A stretch of DNA of 64,000 nucleotides from Halomonas alkaliantarctica (GTDB lineage Bacteria > Pseudomonadota > Gammaproteobacteria > Pseudomonadales > Halomonadaceae), in contig NZ_CP122961.1 in assembly GCF_029854215.1 (NCBI RefSeq), positions 2,294,001-2,358,000 on the forward strand, in the 5' to 3' direction. This document shows, piece by piece, positions 55,889-64,000 of the stretch. The notes under the pieces are model-generated. The model searched no databases. It worked only from the letters and a program-made list of their open reading frames with translations, and was not told where the DNA came from. Within the stretch, counting starts at the first letter, position 1; the number at the start of each line of letters is the position of its first letter. Both the position numbers and the translations under genes were made by a program.

Positions 55889-57135
55889 ACATACTCGACT
55901 CTCTGGCGGTCTTCACCCTGGGCTATCCCAGTTTAATGGCGACCATATGGATCTGTGGAGGTATCTACTTCTACGTTCATTGGGAGCGCAAGCAGCCCTG
56001 GCCCAACACGTTTGTATGGGACGAAAACACCCCTAGCGTCACAGTGCTTCTGCCCTGTTATAACGAAGGAGACAATGTGGATGAAACGGTTCATCACCTT
56101 TTCAAACAGAACTACCCAAGCATGGAAGTTATCGCCATTAACGATGGCAGCAAAGATGACACCGCCAGCCGACTCGATGCTTTAGCGCTGGAATACCCCG
56201 CGTTAACCGTGCTCCACCAAGACAATCAAGGCAAAGCTAGTGCCTTGAATAATGGATTAAGTCAGGCCACCGGCGACATCATCGTCGGGATCGATGGTGA
56301 CGCGATACTCGACTACGACGCCATTGGCTATATGGTTGGCCATTTTATTAGCAGCCCAAAGGTGAGCGGGGTTACCGGAAACCCCAGGGTGAGAACCCGC
56401 TCCACCGCTATCGGCAAGATTCAAACCGGCGAGTTTTCCGCCATTATCGGCCTGATCAAACGTGCACAGCGGATATACGGAATGGTATTCACCATTTCTG
56501 GTGTCATTTGCGCGTTTCGGCGTAAAGCACTGGAAGAAATTGGCGGTTGGAACACCGACATGATCACCGAGGACATTGATGTTAGTTGGCGCTTACAGAT
56601 TTTAGGTGGGCAAGTTCGCTACGAACCCAGAGCCATGTGTTGGGTCCTTATGCCCGAAACGCTCCGCGGGCTCTTCAAGCAGCGACTTCGGTGGGCCCAA
56701 GGTGGCGGTGAGGTTTTCCTACGCTACTTCTCGCAGACTATTCGCTGGAAAAACCGCGGTTTCTGGCTCCTCATGCTGGAATATATCGTCAGTGTGGCCT
56801 GGTGCTACTCCGTGATCGCACTATTGATCGCCTGGCTGGTTTCTCAAGTTGTAGCGCCAATGGCATGGCCCATCACTGCGCAGTTGCTCACCTATTTTGG
56901 CAGCATCCTGATCGCCATAAGCTTTATCCAGTTCACTGTCAGTTTCTATATTGACAGTCGCTACGACAAAGAGATATTCCGCTGTGTTTACTGGAGTATC
57001 TGGTACCCGTTCGCCTATTGGATCATCAATATGGTCACCGTCGTAATCGCCTTTCCCAAAGCCATGATGCGACAAAAGGGAAGGCACGCCACCTGGACTA
57101 GTCCGGACCGAGGGGAGCAATTCCATGAACAATAA
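55885..57135 (+). CDS. pgaC: PNAG synthase glycosyltransferase PgaC
   Basis: The 416-residue GT2 enzyme has an N-terminal span, VTVLLPCYNEGDNVDETVHH, VIAINDGSKDDTASRLDAL, IIVGIDGDAILDYDAI, TEDIDVSWRL and the QxxRW-type motif KQRLRWAQGGGEV, followed by three to four C-terminal membrane spans. It polymerises UDP-GlcNAc while moving the chain across the inner membrane, and in E. coli needs PgaD and c-di-GMP. It overlaps pgaB by 4 bp and pgaD by 11 bp. Confidence 0.96.
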   Translation: MNILDSLAVFTLGYPSLMATIWICGGIYFYVHWERKQPWPNTFVWDENTPSVTVLLPCYNEGDNVDETVHHLFKQNYPSMEVIAINDGSKDDTASRLDALALEYPALTVLHQDNQGKASALNNGLSQATGDIIVGIDGDAILDYDAIGYMVGHFISSPKVSGVTGNPRVRTRSTAIGKIQTGEFSAIIGLIKRAQRIYGMVFTISGVICAFRRKALEEIGGWNTDMITEDIDVSWRLQILGGQVRYEPRAMCWVLMPETLRGLFKQRLRWAQGGGEVFLRYFSQTIRWKNRGFWLLMLEYIVSVAWCYSVIALLIAWLVSQVVAPMAWPITAQLLTYFGSILIAISFIQFTVSFYIDSRYDKEIFRCVYWSIWYPFAYWIINMVTVVIAFPKAMMRQKGRHATWTSPDRGEQFHEQ

Positions 57136-57535
57136 ACTAATGCCCGTTATCATCGACAACCCCTGCCAGAAAGGATGGGGCTACCGATCCCGCGATACCT
57201 TAATCACCCTTGCCACCCTCGCACTGTGGATCCTAGTGATGACCAGGACGTATACGTTCTTCATCGTGGAAGAGGCAATCCTTGAACAGCTAATTGGATC
57301 GATCATGTTAAAAATAGTCCTGGTCGGTTTTGTCGTTACCTTCCTGACGTTTCACTGCTGGGCCGTTTATAACAAATATCTTTACACCCGTTACGTAAAA
57401 CGGCAGCTGCGCCACTTCCAGCAGCCAACGCTGACAATAGAGAACGATACGGACAACGAGATAGACAACAAAATCGAAAACTACCAAATGCACGAACAAG
57501 AAAAAGTCGGCATTCCCAGCCAAGCAACTAACTAA
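57125..57535 (+). CDS. pgaD: PNAG biosynthesis auxiliary protein PgaD
   Basis: The 136-residue protein has two membrane spans (residues about 25-45 and 57-80) and a polar tail. The opening with PVIIDNPCQKGWGYRSRD and the short hydrophobic pair match PgaD, which joins PgaC to form the c-di-GMP-responsive synthase. The sequence family is weakly conserved, so the call leans on position as the last gene of pgaABCD. Confidence 0.88.
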   Translation: MNNKLMPVIIDNPCQKGWGYRSRDTLITLATLALWILVMTRTYTFFIVEEAILEQLIGSIMLKIVLVGFVVTFLTFHCWAVYNKYLYTRYVKRQLRHFQQPTLTIENDTDNEIDNKIENYQMHEQEKVGIPSQATN

Positions 57536-57549
57536 ACCAGCATGCGACA

Positions 57550-57579
57550 TTCCATTCAGGCCTCAAGGCCTGAATGGAA
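57550..57579. terminator. Hairpin after pgaD
   Basis: TTCCATTCAGGCC-TCAA-GGCCTGAATGGAA, a perfect 13-bp stem 14 bp after the pgaD stop. There is no T tract on the plus strand, so termination may be weak or the element may protect the mRNA 3' end. Confidence 0.65.
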
Positions 57580-57732
57580 AGCACTTCTTCACTTGGTAAC
57601 AAGCATGTGAGGGACGAGCAGCGAGGCACCCGAGCAGCACAAAGCAGTGCCAAAGCCCAACACAAACCATTAAGGTTATAATCACGGACTATGCCAAACC
57701 CACTCGATTAATGAACGCCCAGCCCCAGGCCT

Positions 57733-58677
57733 ATGACTGTGAATCCCCTCCATCGAAGTAAAAAAAGCCAAGCCAAATCCGTTCTCAAAGGCCTGCACCC
57801 TAGGAATCTACACAACCAAGGCTATGACTTCCCCGCTCTCGTAAAAAGCCACCCAGCACTAGCCCCCCATGTAAAACCGAACGCTCATGGCACCTTTTCC
57901 ATCGATTTCGCAGACCCATTGGCAGTCAAAACGCTCAACGCTGCGTTATTAAACCGAGACTACAATATTGTCGATTGGGACATTCCAGAGGGTGCGCTTT
58001 GCCCACCCATCCCAGGCCGAGCCGACTATATCCATTACATGGCGGACTTAATTAGGCTTGGGGGTGAACAGCCCAGCATCAAGCTGCTCGATATAGGGAC
58101 GGGAGCCAATGGCATCTACCCGCTACTGGCCTGCCAAATTTACGGCTGGCAGTGTGTGGGTAGTGACATTAACGCTCAGTCGCTTGAGAACGTCGCCATG
58201 ATTATCACCAACAACCCCACACTCAAAGATCGCTTCACGCTGCGCACGCAGCACGATAAAAACCACATTTTTGAAGGGATCATTCAACCGGGGGAGTTCT
58301 TTGACGTCAGCGTATGCAACCCACCCTTCCATGTCTCGCTCGATGAAGCACTTAGAGGTAGCCAGCGTAAGCTCAATAACCTTGCGCATAGTCGCGGTGA
58401 ACAAAAAGCAAAAACTAAATCCCCCGTTCTGAATTTTGGCGGGCTGGGAGCAGAGCTTTGGTGTAAGGGCGGCGAACAGCTATTTCTTAAAAAACTAATA
58501 AGAGAAAGCCAACTGTATTCAACTCAATGCCGTTGGTTTAGTAGCCTGGTTTCGAAAGCCGACAATGTTAAGCCTGCCAAGAAGCTAATTAGCAAGCTCG
58601 GTGCCGTTGATAGCCGGGAAATAGAGATGAAACAGGGAAATAAGCTGACAAGGGTACTGGCCTGGACATTCATCTGA
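57733..58677 (+). CDS. rlmF: 23S rRNA (adenine(1618)-N6)-methyltransferase
   Basis: The 314-residue protein has LHPRNLHNQGYDFPALVKSH at the start, the SAM motif LLDIGTGANGIYPLLACQIY, the catalytic NPPF motif in VCNPPFHVSLDEALRGSQRK, and NFGGLGAELWCKGGEQLF, all typical of RlmF. It methylates A1618 of 23S rRNA. It is preceded by a TATAAT (57677-57682). It is convergent with the xylanase gene. Confidence 0.93.
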   Translation: MTVNPLHRSKKSQAKSVLKGLHPRNLHNQGYDFPALVKSHPALAPHVKPNAHGTFSIDFADPLAVKTLNAALLNRDYNIVDWDIPEGALCPPIPGRADYIHYMADLIRLGGEQPSIKLLDIGTGANGIYPLLACQIYGWQCVGSDINAQSLENVAMIITNNPTLKDRFTLRTQHDKNHIFEGIIQPGEFFDVSVCNPPFHVSLDEALRGSQRKLNNLAHSRGEQKAKTKSPVLNFGGLGAELWCKGGEQLFLKKLIRESQLYSTQCRWFSSLVSKADNVKPAKKLISKLGAVDSREIEMKQGNKLTRVLAWTFI

Positions 58678-58717
58678 GCCGTTTAGCCGCCTCTATCTGA
58701 TTCTGATGTTCATAAGA

Positions 58718-60409
58718 TCATTCCTTCCAGAGAGAGGTAAGAGAACTTGCCATTTCATCCAACTTATTGGAAAGCGCTCGGTAGGACATCTTGGGTTGAT
58801 ACTGGGCATCATAGATCAGCCCGTTACCATGGTTGTAATAGTCGTACCACTCATTGAGTGACGACCAACGATCGGTGAAACCCCACATGGTAAACGAGTG
58901 CGCCCCCGCTTCGATGCACGCTTCCAGGTAGGTCGCGTACCTAGCCGCTACCGCATTCGGAGTGGTTGCGAAGATCCGGTGCTGGTTGATATCCAGCTCA
59001 GACACCCGCACCTCAATGCCAATGGCATGGAAGCGAGCAATTGCTGAAATCAGGTCCGCCTTGCCGACCGACGTGCTATTCACATCCCAGTACGCCTGGT
59101 ACTCAGCGTTCACGTCTTCGTGCATCTGCAAGCCAATGCCATGAATGGGCACGCCGGCGGTTTGCAACTCGACCACCAGGTTGAACAGGAAGTCCTGTTT
59201 GTCGCCCGCCTCTTCACAACCCCACTCGTTAATGAACAGCAGTACGTCCGGATCCACTTCATGGGCTTTACGTAATGCCCGCTCAATGTAGCCACGTCCT
59301 AATGCCTGGTACCAGACGGAATCACGGAGTTGGTCTGTCCAGTCCAGGAACGGCTCGTTGATCAAATCGAACGACACCATGCGGCCCTTATAGCGACTGA
59401 ACAGCATCTCGATATGCTCATCCAGGATCTCCCCTACTTCGCTAGCGGTGATGGTTCCGTCGAGCCAGCCGTCCCACAGCCACTGCGGGGTCGCTTCGTT
59501 CCACGCCACCGTGTGGCCATGCACCTCCATGCCATTACGTTCGGCGTAGTCGATCAGCTTATCCGACTCATAGAAGTCGTAGAACCCGCGGGCAGGCTGG
59601 ATGAACTGGAACTTCATGCAATTCTCAGGGGTGATCTGGTTAAACTCATTGCTCAGAATCCTGCGGTACTGCTCGTCAAAGACCATCGGGTAGGTGGCCA
59701 CCGCGGTACCTATTCGGAACTTACCGGCCTTGTCACGCAAGGTGCCCGCTGTCTTGGGCACACTCCGCACAGGCGTCTCTTCTACAGTACCAGTAGTGGT
59801 GATCTGGGTAATAAGGAACGTTGCACCCACGTTAGCTTCATCCAGGCTTAGATAAACCACCCCATCGTCAAACAGCCCCAGATCCGGCTGACGGGTAACT
59901 TCCACGCCGTTGGTCAGGAACACGAGCTCGGTACCCTCACGCTTGAAGGTGTAAATCACATTGGTGCCTACACTGGCAGCAGCATTTCCCGACTCGGTAT
60001 TGTCAGGGTGATACATTGTCCAGTAACACCAGTCACCATTGAAAATCTGGGTTTTGAAGGTGCTCTGCGCGTAGTACCACTCATCCTGCACCATCGGTAT
60101 AACACCGTGAAACAGGAAGTAGGTGGAGTTGGCGGCAGTCAGCGTAGCGGTGATATTGATCTCAAAATCACCGGAGACCTGAAAGCGCATAGCTAGGTTG
60201 AGAGACGGGTTGTGCACCGGTGCATCTGTGCTTTCAGGCAACGGCGACAGCTTACGGTCGAGGCCTTCAAACAACACGCCATTTGATTGCACAGTGGCAC
60301 CAGAAAAACCTTCCCACAAACGGAGTGGAGCATTGGTCACAGGCGTACCTCCAAAGGAATGTACCAGTGCGTTTTCCCAAGATTCGGTTGTTGGTTTTTG
60401 AGGAACCAT
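58718..60409 (-). CDS. GH10 endo-1,4-beta-xylanase with N-terminal lectin-like domain
   Basis: The 563-residue protein has a beta-rich N-terminal domain (residues about 65-210, concanavalin/LamG-like pattern, not securely assigned) and a GH10 barrel (about 225-555). The acid/base Glu352 lies in DLINEPF and the nucleophile Glu471 in VRVSELDINQ; GHTVAWNEATPQWLW and FTMWGFTDRWSSL complete the active site. It cleaves xylan backbones. No signal peptide is seen at ATG 60409, although AAGGG precedes it, which is unusual for a polymer-degrading enzyme. No other xylan gene is nearby. It borders the cassette-like region. Confidence 0.92.
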   Translation of the reverse strand: MVPQKPTTESWENALVHSFGGTPVTNAPLRLWEGFSGATVQSNGVLFEGLDRKLSPLPESTDAPVHNPSLNLAMRFQVSGDFEINITATLTAANSTYFLFHGVIPMVQDEWYYAQSTFKTQIFNGDWCYWTMYHPDNTESGNAAASVGTNVIYTFKREGTELVFLTNGVEVTRQPDLGLFDDGVVYLSLDEANVGATFLITQITTTGTVEETPVRSVPKTAGTLRDKAGKFRIGTAVATYPMVFDEQYRRILSNEFNQITPENCMKFQFIQPARGFYDFYESDKLIDYAERNGMEVHGHTVAWNEATPQWLWDGWLDGTITASEVGEILDEHIEMLFSRYKGRMVSFDLINEPFLDWTDQLRDSVWYQALGRGYIERALRKAHEVDPDVLLFINEWGCEEAGDKQDFLFNLVVELQTAGVPIHGIGLQMHEDVNAEYQAYWDVNSTSVGKADLISAIARFHAIGIEVRVSELDINQHRIFATTPNAVAARYATYLEACIEAGAHSFTMWGFTDRWSSLNEWYDYYNHGNGLIYDAQYQPKMSYRALSNKLDEMASSLTSLWKE

Positions 60410-60488
60410 TACCCTTGAAGCGCAGCATGCTGACCACTTCTTGTTTGTTTTTTTATCCTGCCAACACTTAGGCGTCAGTGGTGGTTTT

Positions 60489-60553
60489 CTACCGCCAGCC
60501 TTCAGCGGAGCAGGCGCGTTAGCGATTGCGTCCGCTGGAAGGTATTGTTAGGG
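60489..60553 (-). repeat. Candidate integron attC site 1 (degenerate)
   Basis: On the minus strand the element starts CCCTAACAATACC directly after the stop of the gene at 60560 and folds through CCTTCCAGCGGA/TCCGCTGAAGG with one unpaired base, as attC sites do, ending in GGCGGTAG where GGCGTTAG would be expected. The CTAACAAT opening resembles known attC R'' ends. The GTTRRRY core is imperfect, so it may be inactive. Confidence 0.5.
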
Positions 60554-60559
60554 GTTTGT

Positions 60560-61006
60560 TCACGCAAACCGTCTAAATCTACCACTCATCCTAAAACCAT
60601 CTCTCATATTCAATCCCATCAAGATGAGATTGATTGCACCAGCAAGCAACTCGACGCCTTGCACAACGTAGAAATTAGTATCAAAAGTGCCTACAGATGC
60701 CCAAAGATCAAGAAATACTGCGCATGGAATTAGCACCAATACTCCATTGGCACCAATAAACGGCATTCTCTTCTTCTTTTGTAGTACGAGCTTTCCGCTT
60801 CTAGATTTTGCTAAGGCGAAACCACTACCGCCAGTTAGTGCAATGGAAGGAACAAGGATAAACAAGCCTGGCCATACAATGAGACTTTTCAGGGTTGCGA
60901 TGGATTCTCCCGTACCGAAAAGCTCGACGAAAATGGTTGCCGAGAAAAACGTGGCAATGCACAAGATGGCGACGGATGCTGCAAGTCGATGGAGTATGAG
61001 CGTCAC
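60560..61006 (-). CDS. Small membrane protein of unknown function, cassette-like
   Basis: The 148-residue protein has four predicted membrane spans (for example AASVAILCIATFFSATIFVE, IVWPGLFILVPSIALTGGSG and GVLVLIPCAVFLDLWA), and its N-terminal and C-terminal ends are charged. I do not recognise the family. The start is taken as GTG 61006 because GGAGG stands five bases before it; in-frame ATG codons at 61045 and 61075 lie in the promoter-operator region. It is divergent from a MarR regulator gene and immediately followed by an attC-like palindrome. Confidence 0.72.
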   Translation of the reverse strand: MTLILHRLAASVAILCIATFFSATIFVELFGTGESIATLKSLIVWPGLFILVPSIALTGGSGFALAKSRSGKLVLQKKKRMPFIGANGVLVLIPCAVFLDLWASVGTFDTNFYVVQGVELLAGAINLILMGLNMRDGFRMSGRFRRFA

Positions 61007-61032
61007 GGTTTCCTCCGGGAGGGCTAGTTGGT

Positions 61033-61082
61033 AACATGTTGTCATTATGTGAATGGCGACCATTGTTGTCAACATGTTGTCA
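61033..61082. promoter_or_regulatory. Divergent promoter with paired AACATGTTGTCA operators
   Basis: AACATGTTGTCA occurs at 61033-61044 and 61071-61082, 38 bp apart; both contain the palindrome ACATGT, and the second is the perfect CAACATGTTG. On the minus strand TTGACA (61067-61072), a 17-bp spacer and CATAAT (61044-61049) form a promoter for the membrane-protein gene, with one repeat over each promoter box. MarR dimers usually bind such palindromes, so autoregulation and repression of the divergent gene are inferred. Confidence 0.62.
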
Positions 61083-61102
61083 AATTACCGGTAGGATTGC
61101 AT

Positions 61103-61546
61103 ATGAACGACACTCAGAAAGGCCCGGTGTTCACCGAAATTGTTCTGGAAGTTTTCAAGCTGGGAGGGCTCCTTGTAAGTGAAGGTGACCATATGGGTTC
61201 GGAATACGGCATTACGAGTGCCCGATGGAAGATTTTGGGTGCCCTCTACCTAGCGGGTGAACCACAAACTGTACCGCAAGTAGCCAGAAGCATGGGACTG
61301 ACACGACAAGCAGTACAACGACTTGTTGATGCCATGCGTGAGGATGAACTTCTGTTTTTTCAGGACAATCCAGGCCATAAGCGCGCAAAACTGATAAGCC
61401 TCTCGGAAGTTGGGAAAACGGTATTTTTGAAGTTGGATGAAAAGCAATCGGGATGGGCAATGAAATGCTCAATAGGTATCACCAATGCAGAACTTGAGAC
61501 AACCCTGTCTGTTCTTAAGCGAATCTCCGACTCTATTGACCGCTAA
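61103..61546 (+). CDS. MarR family transcriptional regulator
   Basis: The 147-residue protein has a MarR winged helix: SARWKILGALYLAGEPQTVP, VARSMGLTRQAVQRLVDAM, then a wing with NPGHKRAKLISLSEVGK, and dimerisation helices at both ends. ATG 61103 has GTAGGA upstream; an earlier in-frame start is unlikely. The TAA stop lies inside the GCTAAC opening of attC-like site 2, a placement typical of integron cassettes. The probable target is the divergent membrane-protein gene. Confidence 0.9.
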   Translation: MNDTQKGPVFTEIVLEVFKLGGLLVSEGDHMGSEYGITSARWKILGALYLAGEPQTVPQVARSMGLTRQAVQRLVDAMREDELLFFQDNPGHKRAKLISLSEVGKTVFLKLDEKQSGWAMKCSIGITNAELETTLSVLKRISDSIDR

Positions 61547-61586
61547 CGCCGTGCTCTGGGGCAAACCGGAGCGCAGCGTAGGTTTG
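61541..61586 (+). repeat. Candidate integron attC site 2, truncated by an insertion
   Basis: CGCTAACGCCGTGCTCTGG begins at the MarR stop, followed by GGCAAACC-GGAGCGCAGCGTA-GGTTTG, whose AAACC/GGTTT arms close a hairpin. The right arm that should return to GTTAG is missing, because the sequence switches at 61587 to an IS3-family terminus. The GAGCGCAGCG phrase is common in attC loops of gammaproteobacterial cassettes (recollection). Confidence 0.48.
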
Positions 61587-61842
61587 TGATCTTCCCCCGA
61601 TAAATCGGACACCTTCGCTGCTCACGTCGTCACTGCTTCATATTTGACCGGACTCAGGTAGTTTAAACTTGAGTGCAGTCGAACTCGATTATAAAAGTGC
61701 TGGATGTAACCTACCAGCTTATCCCTCAAATGCATCTCACCATAGAAGGTGCTGTCCTTGATCAATTCACCTTTCAAGGTATGGAAGAACGACTCCATTT
61801 CTGCTTTGTCTTTACACATTCCAGGACGGTGCGTTGTCTGTA
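61587..61842 (-). mobile_element. Remnant of an IS3-family element (3' part only)
   Basis: It starts with TGATCTTCCCCCGATAAATC, which looks like an IS terminus, and carries the last part of a DDE transposase. It is cut at 61842 by the complete IS that follows. Its other half is not found beyond that IS. Confidence 0.7.
61622..61842 (-). pseudogene. IS3-family transposase OrfB fragment (C terminus)
   Basis: The remaining ~70 residues include CKDKAEMESFFHTLKGELIK, where the Glu of the DDE triad lies, and the C-terminal HFYNRVRLHSSLNYLSPVKY that ends most IS3 OrfB proteins. The N-terminal two thirds, including both catalytic Asp residues, are missing, so it cannot act. Confidence 0.88.
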
Positions 61843-61850
61843 TGTAGTGG

Positions 61851-63074
<1,224 letters not shown>

Positions 63075-63099
63075 TTAGGTGGCCAAATTCACTATGCCA

Positions 63100-63537
63100 C
63101 TACATATCCACCGACCGTGAGAGCGCAGATTTATACCGGACCAGATCCTCTTTCAGCATAAGGGGAAGCTCTAAGCCCAGCAAATTGACTGTTTTATAGC
63201 GAGAGAAATCTATATTGAGCGGAACCCACGTCTCGCTGCCCGCATCAAAGATTCGCGGACCGTCAGCGCTACCTACCTCCACTTTAATGCCTGCATACTT
63301 GAACTGGACGTAGGTTAGGTCCCAGCCTTCCTCCTGACGGTGAGCGGCCGCCTTTAATACAAATTCCTGACCATCCTGAACCACTGACGAAAAGTGTTTG
63401 CCAGGGACGAAAAGGTCGAGGTCATTCAGGTTACCCTCAGAGCCATATCCCTTAGCAGCGAGTCCCCCACAGATCAGAAAAGGGATATTCCTATCTCTCA
63501 GTAACCCCACAATCCATTGGGCTGCTAAATGATGCAC
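63100..63537 (-). pseudogene. Nucleotidyltransferase-like protein, 3' end cut by the IS
   Basis: The 145-residue frame has the nucleotidyltransferase core PFLICGGLAAKGYGSEGNLN followed by DLDLFVPGKHF, the GG...DxD pattern of the AbiEii/MNT-type superfamily, and a third acidic strand in IKVEVGSADGPRIFD. The last residues (VDM) and the TAG stop come from the IS terminus, so the native C terminus is lost. GTG 63537 follows AAGGAGGA at ideal spacing. The gene begins directly after attC-like site 3, as a cassette would. Relatives occur as antitoxins or aminoglycoside-type transferases; the role here is unknown. Confidence 0.75.
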
Positions 63538-63550
63538 GCCTCCTCCTTTT

Positions 63551-63682
63551 GCGCATAACCCCCAATTAAGTAGTGAGCAACGCAAAAGCTAAGCCACTGC
63601 ATAGAACCTTAAACACTAAACTCACTGCAAACCCAGAGCGTCAAGCGTTGCGAATCTGCTTAAATTTTTTGTTAGCTGCGCG
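63551..63682 (-). repeat. Candidate integron attC site 3 (long, 132 bp)
   Basis: The outer arms pair over about 30 bp with small bulges: GCGCATAAC...AATTAAG...GAGCAACGC (63551-63583) against GCGTTGCG...CTTAAATT...GTTAGCTGCGC (63645-63682). On the minus strand it opens with GCTAAC right after the stop of the gene at 63685 and closes with GTTATGCG just before the next gene. Length, bulged pairing and gene-site-gene layout match VCR-size attC sites. The core boxes differ slightly from GTTRRRY. Confidence 0.58.
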
Positions 63683-63684
63683 TT

Positions 63685-64000
63685 TTAATCTTGTACGATA
63701 TTTACCCACTTGGCTCGCCACTCTTGTGCTTCCATTGGATCTGGCCAAAACTCCTTTTGCTTACTAATTAATCCATTTTCAACGGTATGAAATGTAATAG
63801 CGCGTGCTTTTTGCACACTATCTGTAACTGAAACATCAGTGACAACCGTTGCGCCGTCACAAACTACCGAATGAATTTCAAACTCCCAAACAGCGTGGAC
63901 AGGGTAATGAGAATTGATAGAAGTAAAGTTGTCTCTGCCAATAATGAGCTCACCTGATTGAGGCCAGAAACCTTCAAAATCAGGACTAAGCCACTCACTC
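63685..64000 (-). CDS. NTF2/SnoaL-like protein (partial, C-terminal part)
   Basis: The minus-strand frame enters from the right edge and ends at TAA 63685. It reads SEWLSPDFEGFWPQSGELII near the edge, then YPVHAVWEFEIHSVVCDGAT and ITFHTVENGLISKQKEFWPD, the cone-shaped SnoaL/NTF2 pattern ending in a conserved-looking FWPDP segment. About 105 residues are visible. Such small single-domain proteins are common integron cassette cargo. The function is not assigned. Confidence 0.72.
   Translation of the reverse strand, partial: SEWLSPDFEGFWPQSGELIIGRDNFTSINSHYPVHAVWEFEIHSVVCDGATVVTDVSVTDSVQKARAITFHTVENGLISKQKEFWPDPMEAQEWRAKWVNIVQD

Noticed and set aside
60410..61600. CRISPR array or phage attachment site
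   Set aside because: The palindromes differ in length and sequence with genes between them; there are no regular direct repeats or spacers, and no tRNA.

Overview
The window looks like chromosome from a halophilic gammaproteobacterium of the Halomonas/Vreelandella type. This is inference from protein families, gene order, short dispersed palindromes and moderately GC-rich, acidic coding sequence; no rRNA gene is present to prove it. About the first 58 kb is ordinary, densely packed core metabolism. The last 3.5 kb is accessory DNA.

Layout. 0.0-0.4 kb: 5' end of purU. 0.5-2.2 kb: an RNase J-like beta-CASP nuclease. 2.3-4.2 kb: molybdopterin genes (mobB, a moaC-moaD fusion, moaE). 4.3-9.4 kb: a nucleobase-salvage block (uraA, upp, ung, gpt, apt, an AzgA-type permease). 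9.6-10.2 kb: riboflavin synthase. 10.3-14.1 kb: a promoter-leader-terminator arrangement before metN-metI-metQ, then a free methionine-R-sulfoxide reductase. 14.1-14.3 kb: two tandem tRNA-Val(GAC) genes. 14.4-14.6 kb: a MITE-like palindrome. 14.6-25.7 kb: a membrane EEP-family protein, fumC, a phasin, hda-perM divergent from purM-purN, dcd, a short Mrp/ApbC, a coiled-coil membrane protein and cobA. 26-32.7 kb: a diguanylate cyclase, phhB-tyrB, an NCS2 permease, a MATE exporter and a YceI/cytochrome b561 pair.

32.9-50.0 kb is a long run of minus-strand genes, in transcription order leuC-leuD-leuB-asd-fimV-truA-trpF-trpB-trpA-accD-folC-dedD-cvpA-purF-metZ. It links leucine, lysine/threonine/methionine, tryptophan, fatty-acid, folate and purine synthesis. 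A LysR regulator diverges from leuC. 51.5-57.5 kb: a complete pgaABCD operon for poly-N-acetylglucosamine biofilm polymer. 57.7-60.4 kb: rlmF and a GH10 xylanase.

From 60.5 kb to the right edge the organisation changes. Short cassette-like genes (a membrane protein, a MarR regulator, a nucleotidyltransferase cut by an insertion sequence, an NTF2/SnoaL-like protein) are interleaved with three imperfect palindromes that resemble integron attC recombination sites. One palindrome is cut by an IS3-family remnant, and next to that remnant lies a 1262-bp IS3-family element whose orfB is shifted at an A8 tract. No integron integrase is visible. The best reading is the edge of an integron cassette array, or of an integrase-less attC cluster, decayed by IS insertion. 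It is the most interesting part of the window.
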